Assembly (NCBI RefSeq): GCF_016634425.1
Contig: NZ_JAEPES010000001.1
Coordinates: 875,183-939,182 of the forward strand
Direction of reading: 5' to 3'
DNA from: Lacisediminihabitans changchengi
Lineage (GTDB): Bacteria; Actinomycetota; Actinomycetes; Actinomycetales; Microbacteriaceae
Length of the DNA: 64,000 nt
Positions within the stretch are counted from its first letter, which is position 1, and the number at the start of each line of letters is the position of its first letter. This document shows, piece after piece, positions 27,236 through 35,627 of the stretch. Under the pieces are notes generated by a model. That model ran no database searches. It had not been told where the DNA came from and saw only the letters and a list, made by a program, of their open reading frames with translations. A program made the position numbers and the translations under genes.

Positions 27236-27296
27236 CTCGATGTAGAAATGTAGTTCTACATGGTGTAGAACTTAACTGTTTCTACATTCGGTAGAA
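27231..27296. promoter_or_regulatory. Triple operator between blaI and cydA (three TTCTAC-N5-GTAGAA palindromes)
   Basis: Three 17-bp perfect-arm palindromes TTCTAC-N5-GTAGAA occur at 27231-27247, 27254-27270 and 27280-27296 (centres 23 and 26 bp apart). An extra ATGTAG-TT-CTACAT palindrome (27248-27261) lies between the first two. The block fills most of the 84-bp gap. Site 1 overlaps the blaI -10, and site 3 overlaps a possible cydA -10 (TACATT, 27283-27288). BlaI-family proteins bind TACA/TGTA-type dyads, so BlaI is the likely ligand. Confidence 0.85.
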
Positions 27297-27307
27297 GAAG
27301 GAGCGTC

Positions 27308-28912
27308 ATGCTGCACGGTGCTGGTTTTATGCCCATGGACCTCGATCCGCTGCTCATCGCACGCTGGCAGTTCGGCATCACCACCGTGTACCACTTCTGG
27401 ATGGTTCCGCTCACCATCGGCCTCGGACCGATCGTCGCCGGCATGCAGTGGAAGTGGATGCGCACCGGAGACGTGCGCTGGTACCGCATGGTCAAGTTCT
27501 GGGGAAAGCTCTACCTGATCAATTTCATCCTCGGTGTCGCGACCGGCCTGGTGCAGGAGTTCCAGTTCGGGCTGGCCTGGAGCGAGTATGCGAAGTTCGT
27601 GGGCGACGTGTTCGGCGCCCCGCTGGCCATGGAGGCGTTGCTCGCCTTCTTCGTCGAATCGACGTTCCTCGGCCTGTGGATCTTCGGCTGGAACAAGCTG
27701 CCCAAGAAGCTGCACTTCGCCAGCCTGTGCGTTGCCATCGCGGGGTCGATCGTCTCGGCCTACTTCATCATCGTCGCGAACTCGTGGATGCAGCATCCGG
27801 TGGGTGTCGCCCTGATCGACGGCCGCCCCGTGATGACGGATGTCTGGGCCGTCCTCACCAATAACACTGCTCTCAGCGCCTTCAGCCACACCCTCTGCGG
27901 CTCGCTCGCCGTCGGTGGCGGCTTCGTCGTCGGCATCGCCTGGTACCAGCTGTGGCAGCGGCGCCGCGATGGGATCGACACCGTTGGTCTCGACAAGAAG
28001 GTGGTCGTCGGCGAGGCCGCCGACATCCCTGGTCGGGATAAAGCCGACCACAAGGTCTGGATCACTTCGCTGCGGATCGGCGCGGTCGTAGCCATGGTGG
28101 CGTTCGCCGGTGTTGCCATCACGGGCGACTCACAGGCCAAGCTGTTGTTCGAGCAGCAGCCGCTCAAAATGGCGGCGGCCGAGGGCGCCTGCCACGACGG
28201 CACCAGCTTCTCGGTGCTCTCGGTGGGCGAGCTCGGCTCGAAGAACTGCTCGGACATCACCCCGATCATCGAGATCCCGGGCCTGCTGTCGTTCCTCGCC
28301 AAGGGCGACTTCAGCACCGACATCAAGGGCATCAACGAATTGATCCCGCAGTATCAGGCCAAGTACGGTACGAATCTGCCCGACAAGGCGATCTACGGCG
28401 ATCGGGCCGGTCAGGCGATCGACTACACACCGGTGCTCGAGGTGACCTACTGGGGCTTCCGGATGATGATCGGCTTCGGCATCCTCGCGGCCGGCGCCGC
28501 GGCGCTGGCGCTCTGGCTGACGCGTCGGGGTACGGTGCCCCGTCAGCGCTGGCTGATGCAGTTGGCGGCGGCGAGCATCCTCGCCTCATTCGCGGCGAAC
28601 TCGGCTGGCTGGATCTTCACCGAGATGGGGCGGCAGCCATTCGTCGTCGCGCCAAACCCGGACGGCATCGATGGGGTCTTCATGTTCACCGCCGCCGCTG
28701 TCTCGCCCGGAGTGAGTTTCGGCGAGATCCTGTTCTCGCTCAGCGCCTTCACGCTGGTGTACGCCGTGCTGATGGTGTTCGAGATCCGGCTGCTGGTGCG
28801 GTATGTGCGCGGCGGGGTCGCCAGCGCGGTGCCGGAATTGGCGCATCCGAAGAACGACGACGATGACGATTCCGACGCGACCTCGGGCGACGTGCTCGCC
28901 TTCGCGTACTGA
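27308..28912 (+). CDS. cydA: Cytochrome bd ubiquinol/menaquinol oxidase subunit I
   Basis: 534-residue heme-bearing subunit of the high-affinity terminal oxidase. LIARWQFGITTVYHFWMVP holds the N-terminal heme-ligand His region; the His in SWMQHPVG and the Met in FTEMGRQPF also match the family. The periplasmic Q-loop is of the short type. The C-terminus is acidic (a run of five Asp). A strong ribosome site (GAAGGAG) precedes the ATG at 27308; MPMDLDPLL 7 residues in is an alternative start. First gene of cydA-cydB-cydDC, divergent from blaI. Confidence 0.96.
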   Translation: MLHGAGFMPMDLDPLLIARWQFGITTVYHFWMVPLTIGLGPIVAGMQWKWMRTGDVRWYRMVKFWGKLYLINFILGVATGLVQEFQFGLAWSEYAKFVGDVFGAPLAMEALLAFFVESTFLGLWIFGWNKLPKKLHFASLCVAIAGSIVSAYFIIVANSWMQHPVGVALIDGRPVMTDVWAVLTNNTALSAFSHTLCGSLAVGGGFVVGIAWYQLWQRRRDGIDTVGLDKKVVVGEAADIPGRDKADHKVWITSLRIGAVVAMVAFAGVAITGDSQAKLLFEQQPLKMAAAEGACHDGTSFSVLSVGELGSKNCSDITPIIEIPGLLSFLAKGDFSTDIKGINELIPQYQAKYGTNLPDKAIYGDRAGQAIDYTPVLEVTYWGFRMMIGFGILAAGAAALALWLTRRGTVPRQRWLMQLAAASILASFAANSAGWIFTEMGRQPFVVAPNPDGIDGVFMFTAAAVSPGVSFGEILFSLSAFTLVYAVLMVFEIRLLVRYVRGGVASAVPELAHPKNDDDDDSDATSGDVLAFAY

Positions 28913-28937
28913 GACCCCGAGTTACTAGGAGCTGACC

Positions 28938-29978
28938 ATGCTGCCCACCATCTGGTTCATCCTGATCGCCGTTCTCTGGCTCGGCTACCTCTTTCTCGAG
29001 GGCTTCGACCTGGGAGTAGGGATGCGGCTGTTCTTCCTCACCCGCAAGGAGGCCGACAAGCGTGTGATGCTCAACGCCATCGGGCCGGTGTGGGACGGCA
29101 ACGAGGTGTGGCTGGTCACCGCGATCGGCGCTACCTTCGCCGCCTTCCCGTTCTGGTACGGCTCCCTGCTGTCTGCCCTCTACCTGCCGATGGTGTTCGT
29201 GTTGCTCGGCTTGATCTTCCGTGCCGTCGCGATCGAATACCGGGGTAAGGGAACGAGCGATCGCTGGCGGCGGGGTTGGGATGCCGCGCTGGGCCTCGGC
29301 TCGCTGGTCGCCGCGTTCGGAATCGGTGCGACCCTTGCGCTCACCACCACCGGGCTTCCGCTGAACGCGAACGGCGACCGGGTGGGCGGCGCCTTCGCCT
29401 GGCTCACTCCGTGGGCGATCGTCGGCGGTCTCGCCGTGGTCGGATTCGCGCTCGCTCACGCCTCGGTGTTCCTCGCGCTCAAGACCGACGGCCCGGTGCG
29501 CGTCGCCGGGCGTCGTTTCGCGGGCCTCGTCGGTCCGATCGCGCTGATACCGCTCGCGGTCTGGCTCATCGGCGTGCAGCTTCGCACGGGCAACCCGGTG
29601 ACCTGGGTGATCGCGATTCTCGCCATCGCGGTCGCCGTGGGCGCGTGGTTCGCCAACCGGGCCGGTCGGGAGGGCTGGGCGTTCGTCAGCCTCGGATTCG
29701 CGCTCGCGCTCACGGTCGGCGCGATCTTCGCCGCCAGCTACCCGGTGGTGCTGCCCTCGACCATCGATGCCCGCTTCGACCTCACCGTGGCGAACGCGTC
29801 ATCGACGCCGTACACGCTCTCCGTGATGTCGGTCGTCGCCGGCTTCGGGGTGCCCCTCGTGCTGGCCTACCAGGCCTGGACCTACTGGGTGTTCCGCAAG
29901 CGGGTCAGCGCGACCCAGCTGCCGGCCGCACATCCGGTCGAGGCGGCGGTGCGACGCCCGATGGAACAACACCCGTGA
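28938..29978 (+). CDS. cydB: Cytochrome bd oxidase subunit II
   Basis: 346-residue membrane subunit with about eight to nine helices. The N-terminus MLPTIWFILIAVLWLGYLFLEGFDLGVG and NAIGPVWDGNEVWLVT are family hallmarks. It lies 25 bp after cydA with its own ribosome site (TAGGAGC). Its stop overlaps the cydDC GTG start by 4 bp. Confidence 0.96.
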   Translation: MLPTIWFILIAVLWLGYLFLEGFDLGVGMRLFFLTRKEADKRVMLNAIGPVWDGNEVWLVTAIGATFAAFPFWYGSLLSALYLPMVFVLLGLIFRAVAIEYRGKGTSDRWRRGWDAALGLGSLVAAFGIGATLALTTTGLPLNANGDRVGGAFAWLTPWAIVGGLAVVGFALAHASVFLALKTDGPVRVAGRRFAGLVGPIALIPLAVWLIGVQLRTGNPVTWVIAILAIAVAVGAWFANRAGREGWAFVSLGFALALTVGAIFAASYPVVLPSTIDARFDLTVANASSTPYTLSVMSVVAGFGVPLVLAYQAWTYWVFRKRVSATQLPAAHPVEAAVRRPMEQHP

Positions 29979-32900
29979 ATCGGCCCACGCCGCGCGACGA
30001 CCTGGCCAGGATGCCGCGAGGGTTCCTCTATCTGCTCGCCCTTCTGGGTGCCGCGAAGGCGATCGCCCTGATCGGTATCGCCACCGCGATCGCCGGCGGC
30101 GTCGCGGCGGTGGCTGACGGTCACACGGAGATCGGGAACAGTGCGATCGGGAACAGCGCAGCCGGTCACGCTGACTGGGCCGGCATCATCGCCCTGGGCG
30201 CGGCATCCGCTCTCGGTCGAGCGCTGGTCGCCTGGGCGCAGCGGGTCGTCTCCGCACGAGCGCTCCTCGGTTCGAAGGAGCGGATGCGCGCGGCTCTCGC
30301 CGACCGCGCTCTGCAGCCCGGCACCGCACCCGCGTCCGTCGCCACCCTGGCCACGCAGGGACTCGACGAACTCGAGAAGTACTACACCGTCTACCTGCCG
30401 GCGCTGGTGACGGCGGCCACGGTCCCCGTGATTATCGGCGCGCGCATCCTCTTCGCCGACTGGGTCAGCGCGCTCATCATCGTGCTGACGGTGCCCCTGA
30501 TCCCGGTGTTCATGACGCTGATCGGCATGCACACCCAGGAGCGGGTGGCCGCGGCGACGACGGCTCTGGCCCGGCTGTCGGATCACCTCGTCGAGCTGGC
30601 CCGCGGCCTTCCCGTGTTGGTCGGACTGGGGCGTGCCGAGGAACAGACCGACGCCCTGCGCGAGATCTCAGACCGTCACCGCCGCGCCACGGTGCAGACC
30701 CTGAGAACAGCCTTCCTGTCCTCGCTGGCACTGGAGCTGATCGCGACGATCTCGGTCGCCATCGTGGCGGTATTCATCGGGGTGCGACTCGTGGGCGGCG
30801 ACCTCACACTCGAGGTCGGACTGCTGGTGCTCATCCTGGCCCCGGAGTGCATGGCGCCGTTCCGGGAGATCGGCGTGGCCTTCCATGCAGCGCGGGACGG
30901 ACGCGAGGCGCTCGCCCGGGCACAGGCGATTATCGACGAACCGGTCGAAGAATCGATCGTCTTCGATGGCGATGCCGACCTGTGCGTGACCGACCTGCGC
31001 GTGCGCTTCGCCGACCGACAGACGGATGCCGTGGCCGGCCTCTCCTTCGCCGCCCGTCGCGGGGCGATCACGCTTCTCGACGGGCGGAGCGGTACCGGTA
31101 AGTCGACGGTGCTCGCGGTGCTGGCCGGGCGGCTCCGATCCGGTGCGTCGGCCGAGGTCGGCGGGAGGGTCGAGGGACTCGACGCGACCCGGGTTGCCTG
31201 GCTGCCGCAGCATCCGCGCACCACCGGCGACACCGTGCTCAAGGAACTCGCGATCTACGGGGGAGACGAGTCGCTGCTCCAGCGCCTCGGCATCGCCCAC
31301 AGCGCCGACCTTCCGCCCGCGCTGATGAGCCCCGGAGAACTGCGGCGGCTGGGGGTAGCTCGGGTGATCGCGCGCGTGGACGCCGGTGCACGCCTGGTGC
31401 TGCTCGACGAACCCACCGCTCAACTCGATTCAGCGAGTGCCGCGCAGGTGCTGCGCGAGATCGCGCGGCTGCGCGGGAAGGCGACGGTGCTTCTCGCCTC
31501 GCATGACCCAGCCGCCCGCGCCCTCGCCGACGCCAGGGTTCGGCTCGACGCCGGCGCGGCGTTCGAGGCTGCGCCGATGTCGTCCTCGGTGGTCGCCGAA
31601 CCCCTGCCGGCACGCCTGGTCGAACCCTTCGGCGAGCCGGAGCATCCGTGGCGCGAGCTCGCCGCTCTCCTTCGTCCGGTTCGAGGGAAGATCGCCGGCG
31701 CTGTCGCGCTGGGCACACTCGCCACGCTGTTCGCGATCGCCCTCACCGGAGTCTCGGGCTGGCTGATCGTGCGGGCGAGCGAGCACCCGCCGATCATGTA
31801 CCTGCTGGTCGCGATCGTCGGCGTGCGCTTCTTCGGGGTGGGTCGCGCGGTGCTGCGCTACTCGGAACGACTGCTCAGCCACGATGCCGTCTTCGCGGCC
31901 CTCACCGGCGTGCGCATGCGGCTCTGGTCGGCCCTCTCGGCGCGCGGGCTTCGCGGTCGCGACAGCGTGACGGCCGGCGGCACGCTCGATCGCCTGGTCC
32001 GCGAGGTCGATGAGCTACGCGACCTGGCGATTCGTGTGGTGCTTCCACTCGCCAGCGGGGTGCTCAGCCTGCTCGTCACGCTCGTGGCGCTCGGTGTTCT
32101 GGTGCCGGCCGTCGTTCCGGTGCTGATCATGCTCGGACTGTTCGCCGGCATCGTCGCCCCACTGGTGGCCCTCGCCGCGGATCGCCGTGCTGCCCGAGGC
32201 CTGCAGTCCCTCCGTTCCACGGTGTTGGTGCGCTTCGCCGCCATGCTCGGTGCCGCAGACGACTTGCGGGCCAACGGGGTCGACGCTGGGGTTCGGGCAG
32301 AGCTTGCGGCGCTGGACGGCCGGGCCTCCGCCGCTGCTCGTCGCGGTGCTGGAGCGCTCGGACTCGGCGGCGCGGTGGTGATCGCGAGTTGCGCGCTGGC
32401 GGCCGTGCTGCTGGTGCCGTTCGCGGTGCTGCAGCAGCCAGACATCCAGCCCGGTCTGGTGGCGGTACTCGCTCTGGTGCCGCTCGCGTTGATCGAGCCG
32501 ACGCTCGAGCTCGTCGGAGCGGTGCAGCTGCTTCCCGCCCTGCGCCGTGTACTCGGCCGGGTGTCGCGCACCACGGCGGTCGAGCGCGAGGCGCCGGGGA
32601 CACCCGTCGACGACCGTCGAATCGAGAGCATCGAGCTGCGGCAGGTCGCGACGGGCTGGCAGCCGACACAGACCGTGCTGACGGATGCCTCGGCTCGCGT
32701 CACCCGCGGCGACTGGCTCACCATCACCGGGCCGTCCGGCTCGGGCAAGTCGACGCTGATCGCGCTGCTCCTCGGACACCTCGAGCCCACCTCGGGCGCC
32801 TACCTCATCAATGGTGACGACGTCTCCGGCCGCGACCTCTCGCCGCTCGCCCGCCGATTCGGCTGGAGCCCGCAGGAGGGGCATCTGTTCGACTCGACCA

Positions 32901-33322
32901 TCCGCGGCAATCTGCTCATCGCCCGGCCGCGCGAGTCTGCGCCCGACGAGGCAGAGCTGATCACCGTACTCCGTCGTGTCGGGCTCGGGCCCCTGCTCGA
33001 CCGACTGACCGACGGGCTGGATACGCGCATCGGCGCGGGCGGCGCACAGCTGTCTGGAGGGGAGCGACAGCGGCTCGCGGTGGCCCGCACGCTGCTGACG
33101 GGAGCCGACGTCATCCTGCTCGACGAACCGACGGCACACCTCGACGAAGAGTCGGCGCGAGAGCTGATGACAGATCTGCGGATCGCTCTCGCCGACCGCA
33201 TCACCGTGCTGGTCACGCATCAGCTCGTCGACCAGCGACCGGCGGATCAGCGCATTGTTCTCGGTGCAGCGCCCGTTCTGCCCACGGCGCAATTCGAATC
33301 GAGTGTCAGTGGCCCTGCTTAA
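29975..33322 (+). CDS. cydDC: Fused CydD-CydC thiol reductant ABC exporter
   Basis: 1115-residue fusion of the two half-transporters that export cysteine/glutathione-type thiols and are needed to assemble cytochrome bd. CydD half: membrane domain about 10-310, Walker A DGRSGTGKSTV, Walker B LVLLDEPTAQLD; its signature region reads MSPGELRRLGVAR rather than LSGGQ. CydC half: membrane domain about 565-860, Walker A TGPSGSGKST, signature LSGGERQRLAVAR, Walker B VILLDEPTAHLD. So the C-terminal ATPase site looks canonical and the N-terminal one degenerate. The GTG at 29975 overlaps cydB (GTGA). The fusion is known in actinobacteria. Confidence 0.94.
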   Translation: MNRPTPRDDLARMPRGFLYLLALLGAAKAIALIGIATAIAGGVAAVADGHTEIGNSAIGNSAAGHADWAGIIALGAASALGRALVAWAQRVVSARALLGSKERMRAALADRALQPGTAPASVATLATQGLDELEKYYTVYLPALVTAATVPVIIGARILFADWVSALIIVLTVPLIPVFMTLIGMHTQERVAAATTALARLSDHLVELARGLPVLVGLGRAEEQTDALREISDRHRRATVQTLRTAFLSSLALELIATISVAIVAVFIGVRLVGGDLTLEVGLLVLILAPECMAPFREIGVAFHAARDGREALARAQAIIDEPVEESIVFDGDADLCVTDLRVRFADRQTDAVAGLSFAARRGAITLLDGRSGTGKSTVLAVLAGRLRSGASAEVGGRVEGLDATRVAWLPQHPRTTGDTVLKELAIYGGDESLLQRLGIAHSADLPPALMSPGELRRLGVARVIARVDAGARLVLLDEPTAQLDSASAAQVLREIARLRGKATVLLASHDPAARALADARVRLDAGAAFEAAPMSSSVVAEPLPARLVEPFGEPEHPWRELAALLRPVRGKIAGAVALGTLATLFAIALTGVSGWLIVRASEHPPIMYLLVAIVGVRFFGVGRAVLRYSERLLSHDAVFAALTGVRMRLWSALSARGLRGRDSVTAGGTLDRLVREVDELRDLAIRVVLPLASGVLSLLVTLVALGVLVPAVVPVLIMLGLFAGIVAPLVALAADRRAARGLQSLRSTVLVRFAAMLGAADDLRANGVDAGVRAELAALDGRASAAARRGAGALGLGGAVVIASCALAAVLLVPFAVLQQPDIQPGLVAVLALVPLALIEPTLELVGAVQLLPALRRVLGRVSRTTAVEREAPGTPVDDRRIESIELRQVATGWQPTQTVLTDASARVTRGDWLTITGPSGSGKSTLIALLLGHLEPTSGAYLINGDDVSGRDLSPLARRFGWSPQEGHLFDSTIRGNLLIARPRESAPDEAELITVLRRVGLGPLLDRLTDGLDTRIGAGGAQLSGGERQRLAVARTLLTGADVILLDEPTAHLDEESARELMTDLRIALADRITVLVTHQLVDQRPADQRIVLGAAPVLPTAQFESSVSGPA

Positions 33323-33325
33323 GCT
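33320..33325 (+). promoter_or_regulatory. Predicted -10 of leaderless uvrB promoter
   Basis: TAAGCT overlaps the cydDC stop codon; 6 nt later is the uvrB ATG at 33332. Confidence 0.5.
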
Positions 33326-33331
33326 TGAGGC

Positions 33332-35410
33332 ATGGAACCGACCAGATCCGTGCGCCCGTTCGAGGTCGTCAGCGAGTACGTGCCGAGCGGCGATCAGCCC
33401 CAGGCCATCGCCGAACTGACCGCCCGCATCAACGCGGGGGAGACGGATGTCGTGCTGCTCGGCGCCACCGGAACCGGCAAGTCGGCGACCACGGCCTGGC
33501 TCATCGAGCAGGTGCAGCGCCCCACTCTCGTGCTCGCGCACAACAAGACGTTGGCGGCGCAGCTGGCGAACGAGTTCCGCGAGCTGATGCCGAACAACGC
33601 GGTCGAATACTTCGTCTCGTACTACGACTACTACCAGCCCGAGGCCTACGTGCCGCAGACCGACACCTTCATCGAGAAGGACTCGTCGATCAACGCGGAG
33701 GTGGAGCGGCTTCGGCACTCCACCACCAACTCGCTGCTCAGTCGGCGCGACGTGGTGGTGGTCTCCACCGTCTCCTGCATCTACGGACTCGGCTCGTCCG
33801 AGGAGTACCTCGACGCCATGCTCGCCCTGCAGGTCGGCATGCGCATCGACCGAGAGGCGCTGATCCGCAAATTCGTCTCGATGCAGTACCAGCGAAACGA
33901 CGTCGACTTCTCCCGCGGCAACTTCCGTGTGCGCGGCGACACGATCGAGATCATCCCGATGTACGAGGAGCTCGCCATCCGCATCGAGATGTTCGGTGAC
34001 GAGATCGAGGGGCTGTACAGCCTGCATCCGCTCACCGGCGACGTGGTGAAGAAGCTCGACGCCGTCTCGGTGTTCCCCGGGTCGCACTATGTGGCCGGCC
34101 AAGAGAGCATGCAGAAGGCGATCGTCACGATCAAGGAGGAGCTCGAGCTGCGCCTGGCCCAACTCGAGCGTGAGGGCAAACTGCTCGAGGCCCAGCGACT
34201 GCGCATGCGCACCACCTTCGACATCGAGATGATGGAGCAGATCGGGTTCTGCAGCGGCATCGAGAACTACTCGCGCCACATCGACGGTCGCAACCCGGGC
34301 GAGGCGCCGCACTGTCTCATCGACTACTTCCCCGACGACTTCCTGGTGGTCATCGACGAGTCGCACGTCACGATTCCGCAGATCGGGGCCATGTACGAGG
34401 GGGATGCGTCGCGCAAGCGCACTCTGGTCGACCACGGCTTCCGGCTGCCGAGTGCCCTCGACAACCGCCCGCTCAAGTTCAACGAGTTCCTCGACCGGGT
34501 CGGCCAGAAGGTCTACCTGTCGGCGACGCCCGGCAAGTACGAGATGGGCATCACCGACTCGGTGGTCGAGCAGATCATCCGCCCGACCGGCCTGATCGAT
34601 CCCGAGATCGTGGTCAAGCCCACCAAGGGTCAGATCGACGACCTGCTCGAGGAGATCCGCGCCCGTGTGGCCCTAAACGAGCGGGTGCTTGTCACCACCC
34701 TCACGAAGAAGATGTCCGAGGAGCTCACCGAGTTCCTCGGTGAGGCGGGCGTGCGCGTGCGCTACCTGCACTCCGATGTCGACACGCTGCGGCGGGTCGA
34801 GCTGCTCACCGAGCTGCGGCAGGGCGTCTACGACGTGCTGGTCGGCATCAACCTGTTGCGGGAGGGCCTCGACCTTCCCGAGGTGTCGCTCGTGGCCATC
34901 CTCGACGCCGACAAGGAGGGGTTCCTCCGGTCGTCGACCTCGCTGATCCAGACCATCGGTCGCGCCGCCCGCAACGTGTCCGGCGCAGTGCATATGTATG
35001 CCGATGTCATGACCGACTCCATGGCCCTGGCCATTTCGGAGACCAACCGGCGGCGCGAACTGCAGGTCGCGTACAACCTCGAGCGTGGGGTCGACCCGCA
35101 GCCGCTGCGCAAGAAGATCGCCGACATCACCGACCAGCTGCAGCGGGAGGATGCCGACACGGCAGAACTGCTGAGCGGTCGCGGCGGGCGCAAGCGTGCA
35201 CCCACGCCGAGCCTCAAGCGCGAGGGCAAGCACGCGGGTCTGGCTGCCGCGGGTGCGAATGATCTGGAGACGATCATCCGTGACCTCAACGAGCAGATGC
35301 TCCAGGCCGCGGGGGAGCTCAAGTTCGAGCTCGCCGGCCGGCTGCGCGATGAGGTCGCCGATCTGAAGAAGGAGCTACGTCAGATGGAGGCGGCGGGCCA
35401 CCTGGCCTGA
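33332..35410 (+). CDS. uvrB: Excinuclease ABC subunit B
   Basis: 692-residue damage-verification helicase of nucleotide excision repair. Walker [15 protein letters not shown], the beta-hairpin region [22 protein letters not shown] (damage wedge), DEAD-type box VVIDESHVT, helicase motif [11 protein letters not shown], and a C-terminal UVR motif ([21 protein letters not shown]) for UvrC contact. The length is normal. It follows cydDC by 9 bp but appears to have its own promoter. Confidence 0.97.
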   Translation: MEPTRSVRPFEVVSEYVPSGDQPQAIAELTARINAGETDVVLLGATGTGKSATTAWLIEQVQRPTLVLAHNKTLAAQLANEFRELMPNNAVEYFVSYYDYYQPEAYVPQTDTFIEKDSSINAEVERLRHSTTNSLLSRRDVVVVSTVSCIYGLGSSEEYLDAMLALQVGMRIDREALIRKFVSMQYQRNDVDFSRGNFRVRGDTIEIIPMYEELAIRIEMFGDEIEGLYSLHPLTGDVVKKLDAVSVFPGSHYVAGQESMQKAIVTIKEELELRLAQLEREGKLLEAQRLRMRTTFDIEMMEQIGFCSGIENYSRHIDGRNPGEAPHCLIDYFPDDFLVVIDESHVTIPQIGAMYEGDASRKRTLVDHGFRLPSALDNRPLKFNEFLDRVGQKVYLSATPGKYEMGITDSVVEQIIRPTGLIDPEIVVKPTKGQIDDLLEEIRARVALNERVLVTTLTKKMSEELTEFLGEAGVRVRYLHSDVDTLRRVELLTELRQGVYDVLVGINLLREGLDLPEVSLVAILDADKEGFLRSSTSLIQTIGRAARNVSGAVHMYADVMTDSMALAISETNRRRELQVAYNLERGVDPQPLRKKIADITDQLQREDADTAELLSGRGGRKRAPTPSLKREGKHAGLAAAGANDLETIIRDLNEQMLQAAGELKFELAGRLRDEVADLKKELRQMEAAGHLA

Positions 35411-35429
35411 CCGCGCCGGTCGATTCGCC

Positions 35430-35553
35430 GGTCGAGTAGCGCCGTTCCGCTGGGCGGTTAGCGCCCGAGCGTCCGCGCGAGGACGCGTATCGAGGCCCAC
35501 CACGGACAGGTTTCGATACGCGAACGCGCTAGAGCGCGTGCGGTACTCAACCA
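35430..35553. repeat. Palindromic REP-like intergenic element
   Basis: Between uvrB and uvrA. A unit GGTCGAGTAGCG...GCGTATCGAGGCC faces an inverted unit GGTTTCGATACGCG...GTACTCAACCA. The arms CGCGTATCGA (35484-35493) and TCGATACGCG (35513-35522) pair perfectly, and a second hairpin ACGCGCT-AG-AGCGCGT lies within 35523-35540. The words TTTCGATACGC and TACTCAACC look like a repeat I associate with Microbacteriaceae intergenic regions. Confidence 0.65.
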
Positions 35554-35618
35554 AAGGAGTATCGCTGACACCAGGTCCGCTAGGGGCTTAACCGATCGGG
35601 CAATGTCGGTGGCTTACG

Positions 35619-35624
35619 TAGACT
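35619..35624 (+). promoter_or_regulatory. Predicted -10 of uvrA promoter
   Basis: TAGACT lies 6 nt before GTG 35631 and 3 nt before ATG 35628. By the spacing seen at other genes here, the GTG would be the leaderless start. Confidence 0.5.
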
Positions 35625-35627
35625 CGT

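Noticed and set aside
27248-27261. ATGTAG-TT-CTACAT as a separate main operator
   Set aside because: It is made of the inner half-sites of palindromes 1 and 2; the TTCTAC-N5-GTAGAA unit repeats exactly three times and explains the region better.
32015-34435. 806-codon minus-strand open frame over cydDC/uvrB
   Set aside because: It spans the junction of two well-supported genes, has no recognisable domain and is a by-product of high third-position GC.
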